From positions 14,141,578 to 14,205,577 of the forward strand of contig JAGTTD010000025.1 of the NCBI GenBank assembly GCA_018398585.1: a stretch of 64,000 nt of DNA, read 5' to 3'. The notes beneath the pieces were generated by a model. It was not told where the DNA came from. It made no database searches and saw only the letters and a program-made list of their open reading frames with translations. A program made the translations under genes and the position numbers. This document shows, one piece after another, positions 10,021-20,343 of this stretch (positions within the stretch are counted from its first letter, which is position 1; every line of letters starts with the position of its first letter). Origin of the DNA: Simmondsia chinensis. Taxonomy: Eukaryota > Streptophyta > Magnoliopsida > Caryophyllales > Simmondsiaceae.

Positions 10021-11362
10021 ATATTATGTCGTCATTGGAGCAGGCATCCTGAAAACATAAGCAAAAGCACAAAGTATAAGCACGGGTACTTAAAATAGTA
10101 CAAGGCACATAATAGGCAAATAGTACAAGGTCAATAGTATGTGATTGAACCTAACCAAATAAACCAGTCGATAAGTGCCCCAGGGATATTTTTATTTTAA
10201 AATTAAAATAATTTAAATTAAAAAGAAATTTTATTAATTTTTTTTTAATTTTAAAGAGTTAAAACTTAAAAAAAAAAAAAAAAGGACTGGGTTACTGTTG
10301 CACGCCGTACGGAACGTTGTGCAACACTGGTGCACGACATTCCGTACATCATGCACCCATCTTGCTACATTAAATGGGGCCATTTTTCTAAATATTTTTC
10401 AAATGGGGTCAAATTTCTAAAAAAATTTTCAAATGGGGCCATTTTGCAAAAAAAGTCTGGTTTTTGGGGGTTCTGCTCTTTGACCGCTCAATTCTCTCAG
10501 CTCTTTCTCTCTCTCTCTCATATACATTTTTTTTTGTTAAATTGGAAAGAGAGCGAAATTAGCGTGAAAACCGATATGAGTTCGTTTATCTCCTCCTTGA
10601 CCGGATCATCCTTAATGGAGAGCTAACTTGCTCTCTGGGGTTAGATGAAATCTTAGCCATTACTTTTGTTTACTTTTAATTCGGGTTAATTTAATTGTTT
10701 ATATGAATTGCTTGGTTGAGATAAATACTTTGAAGTATTATATTTTTATTGTTTATTCAATTGATATGATTATTGAGTTTATAACCTTTAATTATTGATA
10801 TTGATATTTATAAATTAATTCGTCGTGCTTGTAGCCTTAGGATTAATTAATCAAGTAATAGTATTAACCAAATTGTTAATTAAAGCCTATCTTCTCTATT
10901 CGTTAGTTAGATAGGGTCAATACGTAATAATTAACAATATATTAGGTAGAGCCTATTTTCCTTATGCTTTAGTTAGATATGTTCGATACGCAATATTAAC
11001 AACATTATCTTAGTAGGTTGAAGCTTGCAGCCTAAACCACTACTAGTGTGACAATCAATAAACCCAATTTAAGAGTTAACCCAAAAATAATTGGGTAACG
11101 ATGGATTCGAAATCCTAGGTTCCAATTTAATACACTTTTCCGATTGGAAGTAGATTACTTTAGTTTAATTGTTGTTTCCTTAGGTTAATTAATACAAAAA
11201 GCTCTCAATTTTGTTCAAATTAATTTAAGTCATAGAATAAATTCACGCACTCTTAGTCCCTGTGGTTCGACACCCTCTCGCCCTACACTTCAATTTAGGT
11301 GTGCTTAATAGATAGGGTTTTATATTAAATTTTGATAGACGTAGAAAAACACATCAAGATTT

Positions 11363-11380
11363 TGGCGCCGTTACCGGGGA
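11363..11380 (+). promoter_or_regulatory. A primer-binding site (tRNA-Asp)
   Basis: TGGCGCCGTTACCGGGGA starts 6 bp after the LTR. It complements the 3' end of plant tRNA-Asp (…CCCCGGCAACGGCGCCA) with one mismatch. This primer is typical of Athila-type elements. The 363 bp from here to the gag start are T-rich leader without coding signal. Confidence 0.9.
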
Positions 11381-11743
11381 CTAGGCAACGTTCGTGATTT
11401 TATTTTTGTGATTTTCTTTGATTTTTAACTTTCTATTTCTTCTTTAATTTTAAATTAATTTATTTTATTTTTCAATCTAGGATTTGAAATCTTAATTTAA
11501 TTCTTAATTTAGAATTTTTAATTTTTAATTCTCTGTAATTGTTATTGTCTCTTTTCTAAAAAAAAAAATAACTAAATAAATTTTATTTCCTTTTTATTAG
11601 CATTTTTTTTCCTTGTGATTTTCGTGCATAAGTAGATTTTAGAGTATTTTGTTATTTGTCCATTTTTTAGTATTTATTTTGTCTGTTTTATTTGTTTTGC
11701 TTATTTAATTTTTAATTGACTTGCTTCGTGTGATTAGCTGTTC

Positions 11744-12860
11744 ATGCACGGTCATTGTTCTTTGTCTCTTGACCTTTCCATATTCGACCCTGAAACTGAA
11801 AGAACTTTAATAGACCTTAGAGCCAAACACCGAGCACAAACCACAATGGCGGACGAACAACAACCACGTACACTTATGGACTACTTTACTCCCACCACAG
11901 ACGCCTCACCGTCTTGCATTAGGTTTCCAACTGTAGCCCATCAATTCGAGCTTAAGCCACATACCATACAGATGCTTCCTTCATTCCATGGCTTAGGTAA
12001 TGAGACCTCGTACACACACTTGGACAGTTTCATGAAGGTTTGCTCAACCTTTAGGATTCCTAACGTCAGTGATGACGCCATCTTGCTTTGCCTCTTTTCT
12101 TTCTCTTTAAAGGAAAAGGCTAAATATTGGTTAGGCACCTTATCTAGTAGGACGATTAGTACTTGGACTCAAATGCAACAAGAATTTCTTAAGAAATTCT
12201 ATCCCATTAGCAAGACTAACACTGCTAGGAGAGCCATTAACACCTTCGCCCAACTTCCTACTGAAGAGTTTCACGAGAGTTGGGATAGATTTAGAAAACT
12301 TTTACGAGCCTGTCCGCATCATGCTATCCCTAAATGGCAACTAGTCCAAAACTTTTATTATGTGTTAAACAAGAAGGGTCAACAAACTGTTGATGCCTAA
12401 TGTGGTGATCAGTTCCTTAGGAAGAATGAGGATGAGGCGTGGGAACTGTTTGAACTTTTGAATGAGAATTCACAACAATCTGCCGCACATGCACATCTTA
12501 ATGCTACAAGGTTAAATAGAGGAGTAAATGAGATTGCTCACACCTCCATCTTAGATTAAAAAGTAGACTCTCTTGCCTCTTCCGTAGAGCAGTTAACTTC
12601 CCTATTTAAGATGACACTGGCTTCCTCTACTGCACCTAATGTGTCTCATGTTTCAAATGTGCATAGTACTTGCTCTTTATGTTCTAGCATCTCTCATTCT
12701 ACACATGACTACCCCTCTGCTTCACCTTATGTGGAGTGGTCGAAGGAGTCAATGCAGCCCAAGGATTCTCACAAAACGACCTATACTCTAACACGTACAA
12801 TCCGAGCTAGAGAAACCATCCTAACTTCTCTTGGAGGCAAGGAGGAGAAGGACAGTTTAT
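11744..12860 (+). pseudogene. A gag, Athila type
   Basis: One frame from 11744 with in-frame stops at 12398 and 12557, continuing to a frameshift near 12860. The first part has FDPETERTL, typical just upstream of the Athila gag core. The core follows, with IQMLPSFHGLGNE, DAILLCLFSFSLKEKAKYWL and EFLKKFYPISKT, which is the Retrotrans_gag domain forming the virus-like particle. Near 12677 a knuckle-like CSLCSSISHSTHDY lacks the last Cys, so nucleic-acid binding would be weakened. An inner ATG (11846) is the alternative start. Confidence 0.85.
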
Positions 12861-14094
12861 GCCAGAACAACAGAACCCACGACCTCAACAACCTAGTATG
12901 CCCCGGCCTGTCCGGTTTCAACCGCAAGGGTATGCTTCTAACTACTCTCAACCTCCTAATTTGAGCTCTAATTCGAATTTTGAAGAGAAGATTTTGAGTG
13001 CTCTAAAAGGTTTCGAAGCTAATTCCCAACTCCTCCACTCCCATATACAATCGATTTCAAAGCTAGAAACCCTAATAGGTCAACTAGCTAACACTCTGAG
13101 TAGGAGAGATGAGGGAAGACTTCCTAGCCAGGCTGTAGAGAATCCTAGGAACTGTGTAAGACAAGACAACTATCCTTCCCAGCAAGAACAAGCAAAATCC
13201 ATTACAGTGGTGAGAAATGGAAAGGAGGCTGACAATGGGGTGAGTGCTGAAAGTGAAGTACCCATAAGTAGTGAGCGAGAAGATAAGAGCAAGGAAAGAG
13301 AGAAGGTGACCGATGAGGTCATGCACCCTTCTCCCACTCCTAAGACCTCTGATCTTCTTTCCTCATATGTACCTAGAGTACCTTTCCCCCAAGCTTTAGT
13401 TGCACCACATTCAAATGGGAAGGACAAGAAGTGGGAAGACAGTTTGGAGACATTTAGGCAAGTAAAGATTAACATTTCCCTTTTTTATGCGATTAAACAG
13501 ATCCCGGCGTATGCGAAGTTCATTAAGGATCTACTTAACCAAAAGAGGCGATCTAGAACACATTTGTCTAAAAAATTATTTTTAGCCAAGCAAGTGAGCT
13601 CTATTCTGAAGTGTGACACTCCAATTAAGTACAAAGATCCTGGTGTCCCCACCATCTCTTGTTCACTTGAAGACTACCCGATTGATAAAGCCTTACTGGA
13701 CTTAGGAGCGAGTGTCAACATTATTCCTTACTTGGTTTATGAGAAGTTAGGCCTGGGAGAGTTGCAACCCACCACGGTGACCTTACAATTAGCAGATAGA
13801 TCAACTAGGATTCCCCGTGGCGAGCTGATTAATGTACTAGTGAAGGTAGACAAAGCCTTATTTCCTGTTGATTTCCTTGTGCCTGAGATGGAACCTTCTA
13901 GTCATCCGAAAAACCATGTCCATGTCATTCTAGGTCGGCCTTTCTTAGCAACGGCCAATGCCACGATTAATTATAGATCTGGGGTAATGGATGTTAGCTT
14001 TGCAAACATGACTATCAGGTTAAATATTTTTAAAGCTTCAACGTCACCCACTAGTGAGGATGAGTCAGAGTGCTTTTGGTGTAGATGTTGTTGA
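12859..14094 (+). CDS. A gag C-terminus and protease
   Basis: A 411-codon open frame, entered from gag by a frameshift. Residues 1-110 are Gln/Pro-rich and carry IGQLANTLSRRDEGRLPSQ, the conserved Athila gag tail. Residues 150-250 are acidic and linker-like. From about residue 250 comes the aspartic protease: LLDLGASVNIIP near residue 278 is the Athila form of the catalytic loop (D-L-G), and HVILGRPFLATANA near residue 355 is the C-terminal hydrophobic-G-R motif. The protease looks complete. The frame stops 60 residues later, where pol should continue with RT. Confidence 0.85.
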   Translation: MPEQQNPRPQQPSMPRPVRFQPQGYASNYSQPPNLSSNSNFEEKILSALKGFEANSQLLHSHIQSISKLETLIGQLANTLSRRDEGRLPSQAVENPRNCVRQDNYPSQQEQAKSITVVRNGKEADNGVSAESEVPISSEREDKSKEREKVTDEVMHPSPTPKTSDLLSSYVPRVPFPQALVAPHSNGKDKKWEDSLETFRQVKINISLFYAIKQIPAYAKFIKDLLNQKRRSRTHLSKKLFLAKQVSSILKCDTPIKYKDPGVPTISCSLEDYPIDKALLDLGASVNIIPYLVYEKLGLGELQPTTVTLQLADRSTRIPRGELINVLVKVDKALFPVDFLVPEMEPSSHPKNHVHVILGRPFLATANATINYRSGVMDVSFANMTIRLNIFKASTSPTSEDESECFWCRCC

Positions 14095-14638
14095 TGATTT
14101 GGTGGACCAAACACTCTCCTCTACCCTAGTTAATGACTCTCTTGATGAAAACGCAAAACCTTCTAAAGAGATGCAATTAAGGTTGAACCCGAACATGAAA
14201 GAAGTCTTGGGTTGGGAGAAGAATCACTATGTTATGGTTCAGAAGGAAATTGTATTAGGCCATAGGTTTTCTAAGGAGGGTATTGAGGTTGATAGAGCTA
14301 CGATAGATTTGAATGTGAACTCGCCCCCTCCCTAAAATGTGAAGCAAGTTAGAGGCTTTCTAGATCATGCGAGTTTCTATAAGGGATTCTTTAAGGACAG
14401 TGGGAAGTTGACTAGACCATTGGCTAGTGTGCTATCTAAGGACATATCAGTTGAGCTCGATGAGTTTTGGTTGGAAGCTGTTCATAAGCTTCGATCTACA
14501 CTTTTTGCTGCTCCCATTAGGTGTCCACCCGACTACTCTCTCCCACCTGAAATCACGTGTGACACTACTGATTGTGCTGTACATGTTCTCTTGGGTGAGC
14601 TCGATGAAGTTGTTTCTTTGGTTGATGCCATTACTTGA
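14054..14638 (+). pseudogene. A RT end and RNase H start (pol remnant)
   Basis: In a different frame from the protease and with a stop at 14333, this reads WEKNHYVMVQKEIVLGHRFS and GIEVDRATID, the last RT block. It goes on to VKQVRGFLDHASFYKGFFKD (connection domain) and PPEITCDTTDCAVHVLLG, where the RNase H first Asp lies. Protease is followed directly by this RT end, so roughly 1 kb containing the RT palm with its catalytic motif has been deleted. RNase H is cut after about 20 residues and integrase is missing. Confidence 0.8.
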
Positions 14639-14639
14639 T

Positions 14640-15900
14640 CTTCGCTAGACCCATTGCACCCGGCTGAAGGTGTAAAACTTAGCACTCCTAGGAGGCAGCC
14701 TAGGTCTGTTATTTTTTGTTTTAATTTAGTCTTGACCTAATTAGTTGCTTCGAGGCTTATTTTCTCTCTTTTCAGGTTCTTGTGCCAGGTTGAAGGAATC
14801 ATATATACATGTCCGCGTCGTCTTGTCGGGTTGTATTGCTCCATCTCACCTATTTCTTGTGCTTTAATGATTAATGTTGTTGCATTGAGAACAATGCATG
14901 ATTTAGGTGTGGGGGTTGAGGCTCATTTGCATATGCTCATTTTTGGTCAAATTTTTAAAATTTTGTACATCTTTTGTGCATTTTGAGCATGCATTATAAT
15001 CGTTTAGCCAAGTTTTCCTTGATCGACGTGTATGTTATGATGACAATGGGATTAGTTGCTTATTTCGTTCTCTTAATTCCATGAAATTAAATGATTCTAC
15101 TTCATAATGGGTGTTGTTGATTATTGTTGACATTAATGGGTTCTACTTATGCCGCTCACATATTCACTGAGCACAGGACTTTTATGTTGTGAAAAATCTA
15201 AAGAATTTGAGTAAACAACCTTATATATCTGGAGTTTTTAAGCCTGTCCTATTGGCTTGTCCTAATCCCTGCCCTTGATGCAATGTAAAGTACTGGTTGG
15301 TCAATGTCAATTGTAATGATGAAGTACATGTATAAAAAAAGGGGGGGGGGGGGGGGGGGAGGGGGGGGATCCAAAAATGGACAGAAAAGAAAAAGGTAAC
15401 AAAAAAAAAAGGTTTCCTCCAAAGAAAAAGGCAAAAGAAAAAGTAAAATTAAAAATTGATGTACGTTCGTGATAAAGTTTCTTTTGTGCTATATCGAGGT
15501 CAGAATGTTGTAAAGTGGTCACTCATATGCCACTTAAAATTTCTCTATGTATAGGCATGTGTTATTCAATGGTGCGGGTGCATAAAACCTTTATATATTT
15601 GGTTGGGAGCGAGAATTTGAGATTCTGTGGCATGAAATCCTAATCACTTTCACGTGTGCGCTTAAATTGCTTGAGTAATTCCTATTAGTCGATACAAGGT
15701 TAATGAAAGTCTATGACGAGTTTTGAAGTTTAATCATCTGAATTCATGGAATTAGAAATTGCTCTAAATGACCTAATCTTGTCTCGAATTGTAATATAGG
15801 TGTTAATCTCGAAAAACTGGGTGAAGGTTGGGATGGTTGGGGTAGTTGGTCACACAAGTGGTTATGTCTATTACATGCTTTGCTCGAGGACTAGCAAAGG
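14640..15900 (+). other. A non-coding 3' region
   Basis: About 1.26 kb without a supported gene. CATTGAGAACAATGCATG and GGTGTGGGGGTTGAG near 14883-14918 match the conserved block found downstream of integrase in Athila elements. A homopolymeric G tract lies at 15341-15368. Short frames here lack family features. Confidence 0.7.
15341..15368 (+). repeat. G tract (G19-A-G8)
   Basis: Nineteen Gs, one A, then eight Gs, preceded by seven As. It can form a G-quadruplex on the plus strand. Runs this long are prone to sequencing and assembly length errors. Confidence 0.9.
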
Positions 15901-15916
15901 TTAGGTGTGGGGGTGT
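15901..15916 (+). promoter_or_regulatory. A polypurine tract
   Basis: TTAGGTGTGGGGGTGT abuts the 3' LTR start TGATGCG. A near copy at 14902-14918 may be an older or secondary tract. Confidence 0.8.
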
Positions 15917-17454
15917 TGATGCGTCTCATATTTACGTATCTTTTAATTGATATTTTAATTATTTTGTACCTGATTAATTATAGTTCTACACTCATTTGAA
16001 CAATTTTTATGTTTAGCAGGTTTAAAATTAAAGTTTCGAAAATTGTCACATTTTGGTGCAAATGAGGGAAATTCAATGCATAAACAATTAAATCAAGTCA
16101 ATCGAGATTTGGGACAAGAACGTAAAAGCTCGACCCGCACTGCTACAACACCCGAGCCACACTATTCATCGTCACCTACCTCCAGCCCAACTTCATCCGC
16201 CCAACACCACCTCCGCACCAGACCACGCTCAGACCCATCATCGACCCCAACCCAAATGCAGCCCTGTCCACGGACCCAAAACCCAGCAGGCCCAATCGAC
16301 CCACATCATCATCGTCATTATCGCCGACCCAGATCGACCACCATCGCCAGACTCCGGCCCGATTCAACCTCTAGGCCCGTCTGCCACCAACCACGACCAA
16401 CTTCACCAACAGCAGCGCATGCCCAACCTCCAGCCCACCACCGGCCCAACACACGTAGTAGCACGGCCCAGCTCTGCACGTAGGGTTTCGTCATCGATTA
16501 TAAAGAGAGGAAAAGGGCGGCTGGTTTGGGGGTGGTTCACCGTTTCTGGTTTTTGGGGGTTCTCCCTTTTGACCGCTCAATTCTCTCAGCTCTTTCTCTC
16601 TCTCTCTCATATATATTTTTTTCTATTTTTTTTGTTAAATTAGAACGAGAGCGAAATTAGCGTGAAGACCGATATGAGTTCGTTCATCTCCTCCTTGACC
16701 GGATCATCCTTCATGGAGAGCTAACTTGCTCTCTGGGGTTAGATGAAATCTTAGCCTTTACTTTTATTTACTTTTAATTCGGGTTAATTTAATTGTTTAT
16801 ATGAATTGCTTGGTTGACATAAATACTTTGAAGTATTATATTCTTATTGTTTATTCAATTGATATGATTATTGAGTTTGTAACCTCTAATTATTGATATT
16901 GATATTTATAAATTAATTCTTCGTGCTTGTAGCCATAGGATTAATTAATCAAGCAATATTATTAACCAAATTGTTAATTAAAGCCTATCTTTCCTATACT
17001 TTGGTTAAATAGGGTCAATACGTAATAATTAACAATACGTTAGGTAGAGCCTATTTTCCTTATGCTTTAGTTAGAATGGGTCAATACGCAATATTAACAA
17101 TATTATCTTACTAGGTTGAAGCTTGTAGCCTAAACCACTACCCATGTGACAATTAATAATCTCAATTTAAGAGTTAACGCAAAAATAATTGGGTAACGAT
17201 AGATTCGAAACCCTAAGTTCCAATTTAATACACTTTTCTAATTAGAAGTAGATTACTTTAGTTTAATTGTTGTTTCCTTAAGTTAATTAATACAAAAACG
17301 TCTCAATTTTATTCAAATCAATTTAAGTCATAGAATAAATCCACGCACTCTTAGTCCCTGTGGTTCGACACCCTCTCGCCCTACACTTCAATTTAGGTGT
17401 GTTTAATAGATAGGGTTTTATATTAAATTTTGATAGACATAGAAAAACACATCA
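15917..17454 (+). repeat. A 3' LTR
   Basis: 1538 bp, TGATGCGTCTC to AAACACATCA, uninterrupted. TATAAAG is at 16499-16505. The GC-rich block at 16120-16490 gives an open frame of 146 codons (16043-16483) rich in Pro, His, Thr and Arg. The P target sequence appears once at 16546-16556. Confidence 0.93.
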
Positions 17455-17817
17455 AATAATATTTTGAAATCAAATTTAAAAAATATTTTTGTTAGAGCAT
17501 CACATATCAATATTAAGATTTAACTCAATTGATATATCATGATCCTAAGTCCTACAAAAAAAAACAACTTGAAGCGTCTACATTCAGATCTTATTCTCTT
17601 GACTTAGGATCAACTCTCTCTTCAACAAGGCATGATTTCCTCTTGATCAATCATCTTGAAAAGCTTGATATCAATATGATTAATCTTAATTTTTTCTAAC
17701 TTTTTTATGAGTCACTTTCAAACATGACTAGAGCAATTAAATACAATGACTCATTTAAATGATTATTGTCTTCAAAATTACAATGTAAATGGCCTTTAAG
17801 ACCAACAATCTCCCTCC

Positions 17818-18372
17818 TTTTGATGATGGCAAACATTTGTTTCTCTTATGAAAGTTGAAGTATAGAATTCACTATAAATGTATTGTTCAATGAAAGCATA
17901 CAAATAACCAATTTGTAACTTGTCATTGAGCAATATATAGCATATTAAAAGTTCAAACTCAAGTGTCTCCCCCTATATTGATGCATTTTAAGAATCACAC
18001 ATTCAATTGCTTAAGATCAACATCATTTTTAACATTTCTCAATTAAACACAAATTTCACACCATGGTTGATACATTTTAGGAGTTAAATGTTCAATAACT
18101 TTAACCAAGCATCAATTTTATAACATGAAAAAAACTAATCATGAATCAACTAAGCACCAATTTTTCTCCCCCTTTGTCATCAATAAATTCGATGCACCAT
18201 GTTTGATATTTCTCTCCCCTTAATCATATATAGCATGTATTTCAACAAGGAATGATATACATAGTTTTCAAGCTAACATAAACAACACCAATCTCTCTCC
18301 CTCTTTGTCTTCAACAAAAGGCAATAAGTGAAGGGAATCACATTGGCATTTTCTCCCCCCTAACAATAGACA
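17818..18372 (-). promoter_or_regulatory. C multiplied polypurine tracts upstream of the 3' LTR
   Basis: The tract next to the LTR (minus AAAAGGAGGGAGATTG, 17818-17833) is followed further right by similar purine runs near 17967, 18164, 18212, 18291 and 18350, all reading GGGGAGA- or GGGGGGAGA-like on the minus strand. Several are followed by 'TTGATGACAAAG'-like text. Multiplied tracts of this kind are a described Sirevirus trait. No coding frame is apparent. Confidence 0.7.
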
Positions 18373-18870
18373 ATATTGGAAATAAAGAGACCTATACATA
18401 TTAAAGGTCAAAATACAAAGGTAGCATTTGTAAATATAGCTCGACATGTTAAAGAATAGTTTCACCTCTTTTGCATTGATATTTTCGCATGTCTCAATGA
18501 GGTGAACTTGAAATTTTTTTTACAAAGTTAGAGTTTTCAACTTTGGGGACGTTTTGTGTTTTCTAGAACACATCTAAACTTTGATCAATAGGAAGAATTT
18601 ACGAGCAAGAATGTGAGAGAAGATTCAAGTTAAACAAACATTGGAGAAATTTTGTTCAAAACAGAGACCGAAGGTAACTCAATTTTAGTATTTTCTTTAG
18701 AAACGGTTTCCAAGCACTAATATGCATTGGATTGGACAAGAATATGAGGACAATTATGCACTATCATGTTAAATCTTTGAGAGTCATTTTCAATAGAATC
18801 ATGCATATGAAATTAATGCACATAAGTAATTATATTTCACGATATCAATCCTTCTTTTACTGTCACCAAA
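18373..18870 (-). other. C region between RNase H and polypurine tracts
   Basis: AT-rich, no open frame of note. Some Sireviruses carry an env-like ORF here; I see no transmembrane or other coding signal. Confidence 0.45.
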
Positions 18871-19797
18871 TAGTTCCACATAGAGGCCTAATAAAAATGT
18901 CTAATTATTAGTCGTTTATGGGGACAAATTTTATAATGATATCTTCTTTAAGCACATAATCACAAATAATATGATGTCTACCTCTATATGATTGGTTCTA
19001 AAACGTTGAGCCATATTTTCGGTTCAGTGTATTGTTTCACACATTATGGGTGCATGGTCAATATGAATGTGTTAATCATCAAATTCATGCATTAACAAGA
19101 TGTTTTTTTACAGTGACTTGCACAAGAATTGTATTTGACCTCAAAGGTGGACGAGGCAACGTTCCGGTATTTTTTTTTTTTTTTTACTATTACACTAAAG
19201 CGTGACCAATAAATAGATAGGTTCTGCAATTTGATTTCTAGTCCACATTGTAACAAGTAAAATCCACATTATTATATCGAACTAGATCAAGGAAATCATA
19301 CTCGGATAGAACGAGTTTAAATACTGACCAGGTATCGAAAAAATTCTTTTCACGGAACATTATTGCGATTGTTCTTAGACATGTATGAAATCAACCACAT
19401 AGGCACTAAACAATATATCAAGTCTATTCACGGGGATGGAAAAGAAGGGATCAAATCATATCTCTATTTAGCTTTTTGATCCACATTTTTGCCTTTTTCA
19501 TCCATGTCTAGCTTGAGTGTTGGGCTCTTGCAATTGTTTTTGAAATTTTCTTTCCAAACTTCTTAAATTTTTCCTTGATTTACTTGGCTTGGTTGATGAA
19601 ATTTCCTTCCTTACCTTACATGATTTGCAATCCAAGGTAGTAGTTGATTTCTCCCTTCAAGCTTATTTCAAATTCTCTATTCATAAGATTTGTAAATTAT
19701 TCACAAATAGAGGGGTTAGTAGCACCAAACACTATATCTTCAATATATATTTGTGCAATGAGAATATCATTTCTAGAGTGTTTGACAAAAAATGTGG
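18871..19797 (-). pseudogene. C RT C-terminal half and RNase H
   Basis: Minus-strand reading in shifting frames. Near 19760-19725 comes QIYIEDIVFGATN, the Copia RT active-site region (normally Y-V-D-D-I-I-F-G-A), with the first catalytic Asp changed to Glu. FEISLKGEINYYLGLQI-like residues follow near 19680-19620. Near 19010-18950 the RNase H end reads RTNHIEVDII, equivalent to the conserved K-H-I-D-I-R-HHF segment. Stops and shifts are frequent. The N-terminal half lies beyond L at 23061-23430. Confidence 0.75.
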
Positions 19798-19802
19798 ATT
19801 TA

Positions 19803-20298
19803 TGTTACGCTCGGGCTTGAACCACGAACGTAAACTAATATAAAATGCGGATAGATTGAGAATATGAGATGAGAAAGAATTGAAATTGAGATGAGAAAGT
19901 AGAGTTTAGAGTTTAGTTGAGAGAAAGAAGGGAAGGGGATGAGAAAATAGAGTTTATCTCAATTTGAGACTGATATTTCAGATTTTCAGTGAATGCTTGA
20001 ACCATTACATCCTTTACTTATTTATAGCAAGCTAAACAAGTAAATGCATTGCACCTAAACAATTCTTAGAACAATCTAGAATGTAAACTCCTAACTAGTA
20101 CTCAATTTATTAGAATTGGCGCCAAATAACAGCCTAAATTAGCAACTAACAGCAGCAGGTCACGTGCAGCACGCAGCAGCAGGAAGCAGAACAGCAGCAA
20201 CAGCATTTTAACTGATTTAACTGATTTTTAACACTCTGCTGCATTTTCCCGCCAACATCCACATTTAATATCAAGCCTCGGGTTTTCGGTTTGTAACA
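19803..20298 (-). repeat. L 3' LTR
   Basis: 496 bp, plus-strand TGTTACGCTCGGG to GGTTTGTAACA. A minus-strand TATA box (TATAAATA) is at 20019-20026. Confidence 0.93.
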
Positions 20299-20343
20299 TT
20301 CCCTTCCCCTTGAGAACATTCTTGTCCTCAAGAATGGAAATTT
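20299..20343 (-). promoter_or_regulatory. L pol-end remnant and polypurine tract
   Basis: Between protease stop and 3' LTR only 45 bp remain. On the minus strand they read TTGAGGACAAGAATG then CAAGGGGAAGGGAA. The first part corresponds to the very end of pol in E and G, and the second is the polypurine tract. Confidence 0.75.

Larger units (their letters stand above)
9050..10467. mobile_element. P: 1.4-kb palindromic DNA transposon with 11-bp TSD
   Basis: The element body is 9061-10456. The left arm (9061-9758) and right arm (9771-10456) are inverted copies of each other along nearly their whole length, around a loop of about 12 bp. Its ends are ACTTTTTTTGCAAAATGGCC and the exact complement. 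The TSD is CTGGTTTTTGG at 9050-9060 and 10457-10467. The 3' LTR of A has one copy at 16546-16556, a natural empty site. There is no transposase. Each arm carries three subterminal GGCCCCATTT-type repeats, a CpG-rich hairpin cluster and a SINE body. The TSD length and long terminal inverted repeats suggest a foldback or Mutator-like derivative. Confidence 0.9.
8412..11356 (+). repeat. A 5' LTR (contains palindrome P)
   Basis: The LTR runs from TGATGCGTCTC to AAACACATCA, 1538 bp without P. A TATA box (TATAAAGAG) is at 9003-9011, just upstream of P. A GC-rich stretch with many CpGs spans about 8620-8995. A 78-codon proline/histidine-rich frame there (8751-8987) resembles the matching frame in the 3' LTR (16043-16483), but I regard it as LTR sequence, not a gene. 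Confidence 0.92.
8412..17454 (+). mobile_element. A: Athila-type Ty3 element with most of pol deleted
   Basis: A 9043-bp insertion with TSD AATAA (8407-8411, 17455-17459). Both LTRs are 1538 bp once palindrome P and its TSD are removed from the 5' LTR, and they begin TGATGCG and end CACATCA. Inside are an Asp-tRNA-type primer site, gag, protease, a short piece of RT end plus RNase H start, and a long non-coding 3' region ending in a polypurine tract. The RT catalytic core and the whole integrase are absent. LTR differences are scattered, so the insertion is not recent. It lies in the 3' LTR of C. Confidence 0.93.
7385..17817 (-). repeat. C 3' LTR (interrupted by A)
   Basis: LTR pieces 7385-8411 and 17460-17817 flank A, making 1385 bp without A and one TSD copy. 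The plus-strand start is TGGGGCATGAATTAGG and the end GGCCTTTAAGACCAACA. It contains palindromic TGTGTGTCAACACACAG near 8095 and a related block near 8134. The same sequence recurs at 26063-27647 and 43973-50971. Confidence 0.85.

Noticed and set aside
15249..15522. Proline-rich minus-strand frames
   Set aside because: They are the reverse of the G19-A-G8 tract; no coding features.
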